Source of the DNA: Hesseltinella vesiculosa
Taxonomy: Eukaryota > Mucoromycota > Mucoromycetes > Mucorales > Cunninghamellaceae
DNA length: 64,000 nucleotides
NCBI GenBank assembly: GCA_002104935.1
Contig: MCGT01000029.1
Coordinates: 1-64,000 of the forward strand
Reading direction: 5' to 3'
Shown here: one piece after another, positions 1 through 10,704 of the stretch
Numbering within the stretch: the stretch's first letter is position 1
How the letters are laid out: each line of letters opens with the position of its first letter
Position numbers and translations under genes: made by a program
The notes under the pieces: model-generated
The model's input: the letters and a program-made list of their open reading frames with translations, nothing else
What the model was told of the DNA's origin: nothing
Database searches by the model: none

Positions 1-284
1 GTCAGTTAGTCAGACATTTAGCTTGGCAGCTCACTTGGCTGCAACTTAGTGAGACTTGCGGCTTAGCAAGTCACGTGACCAGAAAAAAAAATTTTATTCT
101 TATTTTGGCGAGATTTTTCGAGATCCGGTGTAAAACTTTTTTCGCCCATATCTCGGGTTCCACTGATCGGAATTTAAATTTTCTTCAGGGTTTGGGCACT
201 ACTGACTTTGAACTTTATGCTCAGTCGAAGAGATTTTTAATTTCCGATGATTTTTTTGCAAAACCCTGAAGGCCCTCCATAACA

Positions 285-345
285 TACCCTATACCCTATA
301 CCCTATACCCTATATCCTAATCCCTGATTTGCCCTAATCCATTAC
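285..345. repeat. CCCTATA heptamer tract
   Basis: A short run of ccctata units is followed by degenerate 'ccctaatcc' words. It sits as an insertion of about 65 bp relative to the second macro-unit, which reads straight through at the equivalent place near 2654. It resembles a degenerate telomeric repeat (fungal CCCTAA) but the register is altered. Confidence 0.75.
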
Positions 346-770
346 ATATTTATTTCCCTTATCCTTAAACTTATATTAGTTGCCTTTTAAGGTTATGGTT
401 CCGTTTTAGGTTTGGTTTAGTCCCCACCCACCCTCCCTTTTTTTTTTAGGGTTGAGGTTATTATTTTAGGGGTCTGGGTGCAAGTTGTGGTATAGGGTTT
501 TTTTTTTTTTTTTAGTGGTTTAGGTAATTATTTAGTATATGTTTAGGGTAATGTAAAGGGTATGTTTAGTGCTTATTTAGCGTATTATAATGGTTATGTT
601 TATTCTATGTTTAGGTGCTTATTATTTAGCGTGCTTTAGTATTATATGGGTTTTTTTCGGAGCCTACTAGCCCCCCTATTCCAAACCCTCTGCCGCTGAA
701 ATATATAGGGAGCCATGCTGATGATAGTTCAGTAAATGTTGTTCAGGGGGAAATAAGTGAGAAAAAGTAA

Positions 771-806
771 GAAAGAAAGAAAGAGAAAGAAAGAAAGAAA
801 GAAACG
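771..806. repeat. (GAAA)n microsatellite
   Basis: An interrupted run of gaaa units, followed by A-rich sequence. No other signal. Confidence 0.85.
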
Positions 807-889
807 ACGAAGGAAATCAATTTAAATAAAAAACTACGCCACCAAACTCTAAGAAAAGAATTTTACTGTACGACATGCCACTTACGGTA

Positions 890-1050
890 GTCATCTCTTA
901 GTCATCTCATAGCCATCTATTAGTCATCTCATAGCCATCTCTTAGTCATGTCATACCGGTAGTCATCTCATAGCCATCTCATAGCCATCTCATAGCCATC
1001 CCATAGCCATCTCATAGCCATCCCATAGCCATCCCATAGCCATCATCTCC
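890..1050. repeat. Minisatellite of 'catctcatagc' units
   Basis: About ten imperfect copies of a 10-15 bp unit (agtcatctcatagccatc and variants) stand head to tail. Not coding in any convincing frame. Confidence 0.85.
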
Positions 1051-1125
1051 AGCCATTCCAGCTACGAGTCACATACCGGTACAGTACAACAACATCTTAA
1101 GTCACTCCTGTAGCGAGTCACACTC

Positions 1126-1128
1126 AGC

Positions 1129-1172
<44 letters not shown>
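1126..1172. repeat. (CAA)n microsatellite
   Basis: About 15 uninterrupted CAA triplets. No flanking gene is recognised. Confidence 0.9.
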
Positions 1173-1904
1173 AAGCAACCCATGTAAATCCTCCAACGTC
1201 ACAACGTTACAGTAAATCCTGCTCCTGCTTACACTATGTGAACGTTACCGCAGGCAATTCTAACATCATAGCTTTTCATACTGCTACAGAATCTGTCTCT
1301 TACCGCATACTACGGTATACCCGTATGTTAGACTATTGCCATACTTAATTAAAAGCCATACTGTATCATACCCGTACCGGTAACTCCTCACTTCGTGATT
1401 TACAGTACCAGTAGTACCCAAATTTTATACACGGTTTTTCGATTTTTATCACTCAACCGGACTTCACACTTGCCATATTTGGATTCTCCATCCTTAAATA
1501 CCCCCAGTCACTTGTTTTTATTATATTTGAAAATCTCAAGTTGGACTTCTTGTTCTTTTTTTATTATTTCATGCTGAATATTAGCTGAAAAATTAAAAAA
1601 GTAAAAACATGGACAAATAATCATTATTTTCACTCCATATTTTAACTGTATATAGTACTCTAGTATATATTTCCATATACAACATTTCGTTAGAATCCCA
1701 TGCGCAGTTAGAGAGTTATAAGCATTTTCGTGTATGAGACCTACTTACCATAAAAGGAATCATGCTGAAACTATATGGGATGATATAGGATGGTTTCACA
1801 AACATATTCAGACAATTCCAGAGTAATTTTATTATCGGAAAGACGTACCGGTGGGCCGAAGTTGGTCATAACGCTACCGTACGACTTCCAGCGTTCGCTC
1901 AGGC

Positions 1905-2215
1905 AGACAGTGAGTCACGTGACCACTGGTACCCAAGACATACTGAAGTGGGTCACGTGACCACTGACACTAAGGCAGGCAGACAGTGGGTCACGTGACT
2001 TTGACACTCAGGCAGGCAGACAGTGTCAGGCAGGCAGACAGTGGGTCACGTGACTTTGACCACACTTACTAGCAGAGAGTGGGTCACGTGACCACTGGTA
2101 CCCAAGACATGCTGAAGTGGGTCACGTGACCCCTGGCACTCAGCAGGCAGACAATGGGTCACGTGACTTTGGCCATACTTACAAGCAGAGAGTGGGTCAC
2201 GTGACCTCTTGCATC
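1905..2215. repeat. Array of GTCACGTGAC sites, copy 1
   Basis: Eight units of about 37-54 bp each carry the palindromic core CACGTG, usually as GGTCACGTGAC, joined by 'caggcaggcagacagt'-like linkers. The core equals the bHLH E-box and the yeast CDEI/Cbf1-type consensus RTCACRTG. Whether any protein binds here is unknown. Confidence 0.85.
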
Positions 2216-2224
2216 CAGGCATGC

Positions 2225-2440
2225 AGAAGTGTGTCACTTGTGGCTTGGCAGCTCACTTAGCTGTAACTTAGTGAGACTTGTGGCTTAGCAGCTCGCTTAG
2301 TTGTAACTTAGTGAGACTTGTGGCTTAGCAGGTCGCTTGGCTGTAATTTAGTGAGACTTGTGGCTTAGCAGGTCAGTTAGTCAGACATTTAGCTTGGCAG
2401 CTCACTTGGCTGCAACTTAGTGAGACTTGCGGCTTAGCAA
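2225..2440. repeat. Tandem ~50-bp repeat (cttagtgagacttgtggctt)
   Basis: Four to five imperfect copies of a unit containing 'agctcacttagctgtaac' and 'cttagtgagacttgtggc'. The same block opens the window and recurs at 4725-4905. Confidence 0.85.
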
Positions 2441-2819
2441 GTCACGTGACCAGAAAAAAAAATTTTATTCTTATTTTGGCGAGATTTTTCGAGATCCGGT
2501 GTAAAACTTTTTTCGCCCATATCTCGGGTTCCACTGATCGGAATTTAAATTTTCTTCAGGGTTTGGGCACTACTGACTTTGAACTTTATGCTCAGTCGAA
2601 GAGATTTTTAATTTCCGATGATTTTTTTGCAAAACCCTGAAGGCCCTCCATAACATATTTATTTCCCTTATCCTTAAACTTATAATAGATTGCCTTTTAA
2701 GGATTAGGGTTCCGATTTAGGTTTGGTTTAGTCCCCACCCTCCCTCCCTTTTTTTTTAGGGTTGAGGTTATTATTTTAGGGGTCTGGGTGCAAGTTGTGG
2801 GTTTAGGGTTTTTTTTTTT

Positions 2820-3240
2820 TTTAGTGGTTTAGGGATAAAAAATCAATTCATACCTCTCTCCTCTTCAACACCAAGTCCTTCGTCGTCGTCTTCAAGTTCA
2901 TCTACTTCGTCTTCTTCATCGACCACTTCAACTTCCTCTTTCGCAATGCGTTCATTAAGATAACGGTCATAATCATCATAGGACACATCCAATGCATCTT
3001 CTACTTAGAGAACCGGTCAGTTACCGTACGTCCGTTTTGCTATATTCTCCCCTTCCATTACCATATTCATCATCAGATAAAGTCAAGTCAATAATTTCGT
3101 GTTGAGCCATGATAGTATGAGAATTCAAGTACGGTACCGTATTACCTAGCGAGAAAAAAGCAGAAGAAAAGAGAAAAAAAGAAAAAAACAATGACGAAAA
3201 AAAATTTAAATAAAAAACTAAGCCTCAAACTCTAATGCCA
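2820..3240. other. Filler unique to the second macro-unit
   Basis: The stretch carries a run of CTTC/TCATC triplet-like pyrimidine words (2870-3010) and several GTACCGTA words. No gene or RNA is recognisable. Confidence 0.5.
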
Positions 3241-3244
3241 CAAC

Positions 3245-3590
3245 CATGCCTGCTCGTCCCCATGTCATACACATTCCCACAGTACAGTACCGTCCTCATG
3301 TCATACACATTCCCACAGTACCGTACCGTACCGCCCTCATGTCATACACATTCCCACAGTACCATACCGCCCTCATGTCATACACATTCCCACAGTACCG
3401 TACCGTACCGCCCTCATGTCATACACATTCCCACAGTACCATACCGCCCTCATGTCATACACATTCCCACAGTACAGTACCGTCCTCATGTCATACACAT
3501 TCCCACAGTACCGTACCGTCCTCATGTCATACACATTCCCACAGTACCGTACCGTCCTCATGTCATACACATTCCCACAGTACTGAGTGT
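3245..3590. repeat. Minisatellite, about 9 copies of a 35-41 bp unit
   Basis: Nine copies of 'tcatgtcatacacattccc' followed by acagtacc(gtacc)n. Unit length varies through loss or gain of the pentamer gtacc. Several frames are open throughout only because the unit length happens to permit it. Confidence 0.95.
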
Positions 3591-4374
3591 CGTATCTGAG
3601 GTAAAAATCAAGCTTATATTAAGATACAGGGACTAGGTCACCGCAAACATTAAACCCATACCGTACCTTTTCCTTCTCCCATGTTCAACTCACTCAAACA
3701 CAAGTACTTCAAGATGTCAACATGATCTCCCATAAACATAAGACAAACCATGTCTAAAGATACCCATGTTACAAAGCTACTAGTGCAACGGTTTCCACAG
3801 GAAACATTATAAAAAACATAGACCTTCACATCAATAAAAACCATAACTCATTCTCACTTATTTTTATCACCCCATCCCTTTTATTTTCAACGCCAAATAT
3901 CTCACGGTTTTCGATTTTTATTACTCCACCGGACTTCATACTTGCCATATTTGGATTCTCCACCATCAAATACCCCCAGTCACTTGTTTCTATTATATTT
4001 GAAAATCTCAAGTTGGACTTCACGTTCTTTTTTTTTATTTCCTGTAGAAAATTAGCTGAAAAATTAAAAGAGTAAAAACATGGACAAATAATTACTATTT
4101 TCGCTCCAAATTTTAACTGTATATAGTACTATAGTATATGTTCCCATATACAACGTTTCATTATAAACCCATGCGCAGTTAGATAGTTATAAGCAATTTC
4201 GTGTTTGAGACCTACTTACCATAAAAGGAACCGTGCTGAAACTATATGTGGTGATAGAGGATGGTTTCACAAACACATTCAGACAATTCCAGAGCAATTT
4301 TATTATCGGAAAGAGGTACCAGTAGGTCGAAGTTGGTCATACTGTACGACTTCCAGCGTTCGCTCAGGCAGACA

Positions 4375-4705
4375 GTCAGTGGGTCACGTGACCTTCAGCT
4401 CTCAGGCTGGCAGTCAGTGGGTCACATGACCTTCAGCTCTCAGGCAGGCAGTCAGTCGGTCACGTGACCCCTGGCACTCTGGCAGACCGTCAGTGGGTCA
4501 CGTGACCCCTAGCACTCAGGCATACAGGTAGTGGGTCACATGACCCCTGGCACTCAGGCAGACAGTCAGTGGGTCACGTGACCCCTGGCACTCAGGCAGC
4601 CAGTCAGTGGGCCATCTGACTTTGAACACCCTGGCATGGCTGAAGTGGGTCACATGACCCTGACCACACTTACAAGCAGAGAGTGGGTCACGTGACCGCT
4701 TGCAT
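4375..4705. repeat. Array of GTCACGTGAC sites, copy 2
   Basis: Nine units of about 38 bp, most carrying GGTCAC(G/A)TGACC; three have the G-to-A variant CACATG and one is degenerate (near 4610). Collinear with the array at 1905-2215 but with a more regular period. Confidence 0.85.
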
Positions 4706-4724
4706 CCAGGCATGCAGAAGTGTG

Positions 4725-4905
4725 TCACTTGTGGCTTGGCAGTTCACTTAGCTGTAACTTAGTGAGACTTGTGGCTTAGCAGGTCGCTTGGCTGTAACTT
4801 AGTGAAACTTGTGGCTTAGTATGTCAGTTAGTCAGACTGTGTAGCTTGGCAGCTCACTTGGCTGTAACTTAGTGAGACTTGTGGCTTAGAAAGTCACGTG
4901 ACCAG
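4725..4905. repeat. Tandem ~50-bp repeat, copy 3
   Basis: Three further imperfect units of the block described at 2225-2440, ending at the conserved 'gtcacgtgaccag' junction. Confidence 0.85.
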
Positions 4906-5102
4906 AAAAAAAATTTTTTTCTTATTTTGGCGAGATTTGTCGAGAATCGGGGAAAAACTTTTTTCACCCATAATTCATGATCCGCTGATCGGATTTTAAA
5001 AATTCATTAGGATTTGGGGTCTGCTGAGTTAGAAGTATAGACTGCATTATTTTTTTTTTCATTTGCCGACACTTTTTGTCCTAAATCCTACTGACCCCCC
5101 GT

Positions 5103-6800
5103 AACATAGTAACAAAAATAATCGTGAGCGATATATTTTTCTTTATTTGGGTTGTGGATTTTTTGAAAAAATGCTTTCCATAAAAGTAGCGGTTATCCAT
5201 TTTCGGAAAGTATTTTTTCAAAAAATCCACAACCCAAATAAAGAAAATATATCGCTTGCGATTATTTTTATTACTATATTTAGTAACTATTTTTTGTTTG
5301 CATGTCATATTTCTATTGTTCAATTGACTAAAGTTTTCTGAGATTGAAAATTTTGCGTGCATCCTATGTTTGTAAAACGTCCAAATTTGAATTTAAAAAA
5401 ATTGATATAAATTATGAAAATAGTTGCTAAATATAGTAATAAAAATAATCGTGAGCGATATATTTTTCTTTATATGGCTTGTGGATTTTTTGAAAAAATA
5501 CTTTCCAAAATTGGATAATTGCTACTTTTTTAGAAAGTATTTTTTTAAAAAATCCACAACCCATATAAAGAAAAATATATCGCTCACGATTATTTTTATT
5601 ACTATATTTAGTAACTATTTTTTCTTTTCTTTGCATACTTCTATCGCTGAATTAGCTAAAAATATTTGTAAAAAATTGATATAAATTATGAAAATAATTA
5701 CTAAATATAGTAACAAAAATAATCGTGAGCGATATATTTTTCTTTATTTGGGTTGTGGATTTTTTGAAAAAATACTTTCCTAATATGTATAACCGCTACT
5801 TTTTTAGAAAGTATTTTTTTAAAAAATCCACAACCCATATAAAGAAAAATATATCGCTCACGATTATTTTTATTACTATATTTGGTAACTATTTTTTCTT
5901 TTTTTTCTTACTTCTTTCGCTGAATTAGCTAAAAATATTTGTAAAAAGTTGACATAAAATAAGAAAATAGTTACTAAATATAGTAATAAAAATAATCGTG
6001 AGCGATATATTTTTCTTTATACGGGATGTGGATTTTTTGAAAATATACTTTCTAAAAAAGTAGTGATTATCCATTTTTGGAAAGTATTTTATCAAAAAAT
6101 CCACAACCTATATAAAGAAAAATATATCGCTCACGATTATTTTTATTACTATATTTAGCAACCATTTTTTTGTTTTCTTGCCATATTTCTATCGTTCAAT
6201 TGGCTAAATGTGTCTGAGATTGAAAATTTTGCGTGCATCTTATATTTGTAAAACGACCAAATTATGAATTTAAAAAATTTAAAAAATTGAAATAAAATAT
6301 GAAAATAGTTACCAAATATAGTAATAAAAATAATCGTGAGCGATATATTTTTCTTTATTTGGGTTGTGGATTTTTTAAAAATATACTTTCCAAAAATGGA
6401 TAATCGCTACTTTTATAGAAAGTATTTTTTCAAAAAATCCACAACCCATATAAAGAAAAATATATCGCTCACGATTATTTTTATTACTATATTTAGTAAT
6501 TATTTTCTTATTTTTATGTCAACTTTTTACAAATATTTTTAGCTAATTCAACGATAGAAGTATGAAAAGAAAATAAAAAATAGTTACCAAATATAGTAAT
6601 ATAAATAATCGTGAGCGATATACTGTATATTTTTTTATTTGGGTTGTGGATTTTTTTAAAAAAATACTTTCAAAAAACGTATAACCGCTACCGGTACTTT
6701 TACTGTATAGAAAGTATTTTTTAAAAAATCCACAACCCAAATAAAGAAAAATATATCGCTTACGATTATTTTTATTGCTATATTTAGTAACTATTTTCAT
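5103..6800. repeat. Array of six large AT-rich palindromes
   Basis: Six near-perfect inverted repeats lie about 270-340 bp apart, at roughly 5103-5295, 5418-5630, 5689-5898, 5962-6172, 6300-6510 and 6578-6800. Each arm is about 90-100 bp and reads, in pieces, 'atagttactaaatatagtaa', 'taatcgtgagcgatatattt', 'ttctttatttgggttgtgga', 'ttttttgaaaaaatactttc'. The mirror arm is separated by a loop of about 22-35 bp. Spacers are also related to one another ('gctgaattagctaaaaatat', 'gattgaaaattttgcgtgca'). The open frames across these hairpins are by-products of the symmetry. Confidence 0.93.
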
Positions 6801-7256
6801 ATTTTATATCAATTTTGAAAATTCCCGTTTTGTCAATTTTAGTTTTCCCCGCAAGACCCTCTTTTTTTTGGTTGCTAATGTTTTTATTTTCACTATTTTT
6901 TTTATTGTATTTTTTTATTTTTTTGCGCTTTTTCAAGTTCTTTTCTTTTTGCTTTTTCATATCGGCTTGCTTTTTTACTGTAACGCTTTCGCTTTTTTTT
7001 GCTTACCGGTTACAGTACCGTATCTTCAATGATTTACTGTACTGTATACTGTACCAGTATGGAACTACCGGTACTGGTAGAGCCGCTTTTTTTTGGACCC
7101 TCTCAGCCAGTTCATCGCACTGCCTTTTTTACCAGTTCACTGATTTTATTTAATTTGGACTTTGCATACGGTACAGTATTTGCTCTTTTTTTTGCTCTGT
7201 CCACCTGTCGCTTTTTTTTGGGCAATTTGATCGTTCACTTGGTTTCAATGCTTTGA

Positions 7257-8070
7257 AAAAAAACATGCCCATTGAAATCAATGCTCAAAAAAACCCATGC
7301 CCGCTCAAATCTATGCTAAAAAATAGCACGCCCATTGAAATCAATGCTCATACCGGTACTGTACAAATGCATGCCTTTTGAAATCAATGCTCAATACCGT
7401 ACTAAACCTTGCCCATTGAAATCAATACTCAAAATACAGTAGAAACATACCCATTGAAATACTGTACCGTAATCCTCATGAAAAAAAATCATGCCCATTG
7501 AAGTCAAAGCTCAATGCAAAAGCTTGCCCATTGAAACCAATGCTCATGCCCATTGAAATCGATGGTTACAGTAAAAATAAAAAGCTTGGCCATTGAAACC
7601 ATTGCTCCAAAAATAAAGCATGCCCATGGAAATCATTGCTCCAAAAATAAAGCATGCCCATGGAAATCAATGCTCTAAATAAAAACACGCCCATTGAAAT
7701 CAATGCTCAAAAAAAAACTTCCCATTGAAATCAAAACTAAAAAAACATTGCCCTTTGCAAATAATGCCCATGTGAAAGCAAGCCCATTGAAATCACTGAT
7801 TTTGAAAAAAAAACATGCCCATAGAAATCAATGCTAAAAAAAAGCATGGCCATTGAAATCAATCCTCAATGCATTCAGTAAGCACGCCTATTGAAATCAA
7901 TGCTCAATGCAAAGGCATGCCCATGGAACTCAAAATACCTACTGTAAAACATGAAAAAAAAAATCATGCAAAAAAAATAAAAGCATGCCCATTGAAATCA
8001 ACTCTCATGTAAAAAAAAAAACATGCCATTGAAATCAATGCTCATGAAAAAAACAATGCTTGAAAGAAAA
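7257..8070. repeat. Degenerate array built on ATTGAAATCAAT
   Basis: About 25 copies of 'gcccattgaaatcaatgctc' are spaced roughly 25-40 bp apart by A-rich linkers. The core is an imperfect inverted repeat (ATTGA..TCAAT). Copies diverge by point changes, unlike the clean minisatellite at 3245. Confidence 0.9.
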
Positions 8071-8129
8071 AAACTGCTCATTACAGTAAAATGTCATGGT
8101 CCTGAATAAGCATTCCCATTACAGTAAAA

Positions 8130-8880
8130 TGTCATGCTACTGAATAGGTACAGTATTACCGGTACTGGGCGGCCAACAGTTTCACTGTACAGTAATGTTT
8201 TTTTTTTACTTTCACTTACCGTACATGATCCATGTACACAATATTATACCGGTAGATGTCTCTGTTTGTTGCATGCTTCTCTCAATGCTAGCTTTAATAA
8301 AGAAAGAAAAAAGCTAGCACAGTTCCATTCCAAAACCTTTGCAAATAGCATCAATGCATTGGTACAGTATTCAAACATAAACTTTTCTTGGCATTTCTAA
8401 TCCTCAATGGCATCCATCAAAATTACATCGCATCTGCGGCATAATCCTGCTGCTGCTTGACATCATCTTCAGTACGTTTCTTCTCATTCGTGTACAATAC
8501 TTTCTGTGTTGAAATCATCAAGTTGCATGTTGGATGTAAAAAAAAAGAGAGAAGCTGTGGTACTGAAACCGCGTGTCCGCATTTCTTTCTTTTTTGATGC
8601 ATCTGTTTGATATTACAGTAATCCATAAAACTAACAAATATTGATACATCTCACCAACTTATTCAATCTTACTTTAACCATGCATGTAAAATGCTCTTGC
8701 ACCATGTGAATTGTTTGGACTTTGTCGTTTTCCTTTTTTTTTTAGGTTTGGCATTTTCCTTTTTTTTAGCAGCGATCAATCTGCTGCTCCTACTCGTTGT
8801 GCTTTTCTGTTCCATTATACCCATGCGTATAGCACATGATCACTTTATTTTATGCAAGTTGCTGATCGTTGGATGGTAAA
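8130..8880. other. Gene-free AT-rich sequence
   Basis: Scattered TACCGGTAC and TACAGTA words and short open frames without coding character. No gene recognised. Confidence 0.5.
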
Positions 8881-8889
8881 CACAAAAAG

Positions 8890-9230
8890 CAGTCGATTCT
8901 GCCCTGAAAAAAAAATAAATAAAAAGTAACTGCGCGGAAATTGAATGTGGCAATCCTCTTCGTTTCGTAAAAAAAAAGAAAAAAAAAGCAAACACTGCAC
9001 AGCACTTTTGGATGACCAGAACGATGTGACATTTTGCAATAGTGCACAGACCAATGAATGATGATGATCCTGAAAAAATCACGCCGATTGATAAAGATCG
9101 CTCAGCCAACTTTTGGCCACTTTTGTTTCCACTCCTCCGATCCACCAGCTAAAAAAAATGAAGGAATCGCCCATTTTTGTCAGGGGGTCCTCAGCGATCT
9201 GAGAAAGTGTAAAAAAAAAAACGGTGTCCA
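8890..9230 (+). repeat. Dispersed repeat family R1, copy 1 (long form)
   Basis: It contains 'aactgcgcggaaattgaat', 'gcaaacactgcacagcactt', 'ctgaaaaaatcacgccgatt', 'gctcagccaactttt' and 'gatccaccagctaaaaaa' in that order. The same order recurs at 38440-38700, and the later part is found at seven further places in this window. No coding capacity or tRNA-like promoter boxes are evident. Confidence 0.85.
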
Positions 9231-9299
9231 ATCTCTTGACAACATTCACCTCCTCGCTGTGCAATTCAGAACGTCACTGATCGTTAATCGTTGAAACTA

Positions 9300-9431
9300 C
9301 TTCTTGCATCACGCTGCTTACAGTAAATTGCATGTTGAGTAGCGTTTATTGTTCATTCAGCGCAGTTATAAACATTTTATATCTTTTCATCTTTCTTACC
9401 GGTACGATTTCTTTTGTAACTGGATGATCTT

Positions 9432-9464
<33 letters not shown>

Positions 9465-9950
9465 GAATCATCGCTGCTTTTCCGTCTTTACTCATCGCAT
9501 CTCTTACTGTATCACGTCAACATACCCATGGCAGACAGAGCAAAGCTCGCCATTCATTGCAAAGCTGCTGGAAAATTCATAATCAACGCCATCAACATGA
9601 GCATGCATAGCGTGCAGATCCATTGCTCAGCGTTGGCTGGAGATTGTAGACAGCGTAGCCTTGTCACCTTCTTCAGTGTTACAGTACCAGCAAGAGAGCG
9701 AAGGCAAGAGGTGGACGTGACCAAGGTGGAATTATTGTAGAAGGCGAGCCGGAACGGCCAGCTCGTCCTGATTCCTGCACAAAGTCAACCACGCCATAGG
9801 ATTAGTGAGATGTAAAAGCATTGCGTTTTAATTTAATGGTAAACACTTGCTTGATTTACTTGCAGATGTGTGAATAAAAGTTGTGAAGTAACTAAGAAAA
9901 AAAAAGAAGCGGTGGAGAAAAAAAATAAAAACTAGCGAATTAAAAAAAAA
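9300..9950. other. Intergenic, with an A30 homopolymer
   Basis: A run of 30 A occupies about 9434-9463. The 70-codon frame at 9528-9740 has no family resemblance and ends in intergenic sequence, so I do not call it a gene. Confidence 0.45.
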
Positions 9951-9952
9951 AG

Positions 9953-10172
9953 CCACGCAACTCAAACTATTGGTCGGATGACTGTTTTTTTTCAACTTCA
10001 CATAACTTTCTAACTACACCACCTATCGATATGAAATAAATTGCATCCTAAAGCTGATTAATAGGGCTTTCTAATGATATGTGTGATGTTTGCGTATGAA
10101 GAAGAGAAGGCGAGTAATGAGTGTGTTCGTAAAAAATAATTGAACATCCGACCAATTTTTTGAGCCACTGTA
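9953..10172. mobile_element. Tc1/mariner-type MITE
   Basis: Inverted ends share 'attggtcggatg' and an adjacent 'ctcaaa' (18 of 20 bases alike). The right end reads, on the opposite strand, 'cagtggctcaaaaaattgg', typical of fungal Tc1-like termini. The interior of about 170 bp is AT-rich and encodes nothing, so it would depend on a transposase supplied elsewhere. The left end is more eroded than the right. Confidence 0.75.
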
Positions 10173-10704
10173 TAGGTCGTCCAAGCGTACGCTTACAGTA
10201 GCCATTGTTGGGCTACTGGTGATGGCCGGGAAGTCGGCCTCTACAAAACCATCAGGGATGGGAGAATTGGCTCTTCCCATGCGGGCAGGTTGAGGGTTGA
10301 TGTTGTTCATTGCTGATGTTGGAGTTGATGATTCGGGAATATTCGTAAAAAAAAATGTAGGAATACGAGATTCGAAGTGGTCTTTTTTTTATAAAATCAG
10401 ATGAGGAAGAAGAGAGAATCATAACAGAGTCCTCTGACTGTGACTAATAAATATCGTGTTACAGGCAGGGGCTTGGTAGTTGCACAAGCTACAGTAAAAG
10501 ACTTTTTTTTTTTTTTTTTTGGCAACTTTGCCTTTACGTCCCTTCTGCGCCAGCTTACAGTGGTTGCTACACAATCACCTCCTTTGAAATTTTGGAGACA
10601 GAACGACTTACTCATTCTCATGGAGCCTTTCTTATCGTTGTCAAGCAGAGATTTTTTATGTGCATAGAATATACCGTAAAAAAAAAAAAAAACAGGGAAG
10701 CAAT

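Larger units (their letters stand above)
1..5105. repeat. Large tandem repeat array, unit about 2.4 kb
   Basis: The sequence at position 1 recurs almost identically at 2372 and again, more diverged, at 4823, giving spacings of 2371 and 2451 bases. Inside each unit the same order is seen: a tandem ~50-bp block around 'cttagtgagacttgtggctt', a ~200-bp block starting after 'gtcacgtgaccag', a T-rich stretch with TTTAGGG-like words, unrelated filler, then a conserved block (1614-1905 matching 4079-4375) leading into an array of GTCACGTGAC sites. The third unit breaks off near 5105, where the palindrome array begins. No convincing gene lies inside. Subtelomeric or pericentromeric satellite DNA is plausible, but the sequence alone does not decide. 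Confidence 0.9.

Noticed and set aside
75..269. Identical 64-codon frames at 75-269 and 2446-2640
   Set aside because: They lie in the satellite, are identical only because the macro-unit is duplicated, are disrupted in the third copy, and show no coding features.
3235..3636. Long repetitive frames (133 and 117 aa) in the minisatellite
   Set aside because: All three frames stay open because the repeat unit lacks stops; composition mirrors the DNA repeat.
1..5105. Calling the left end a centromere
   Set aside because: CDEI-like sites and AT-rich palindromes are suggestive only; without kinetochore binding or chromosomal position it stays a hypothesis.
5081..6800. Hydrophobic frames reading FFIWVVDFLKKYF in the palindrome array
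   Set aside because: The same peptide appears on both strands because of the inverted repeats; a by-product of symmetry.
890..8070. CRISPR array among the short repeats
   Set aside because: Repeats are adjacent or diverged with related linkers rather than identical repeats with unique spacers, and the organism is a eukaryote.
10071..10310. 79-codon minus-strand frame near the MITE
   Set aside because: Starts in unique DNA and runs into the MITE; no coding character.
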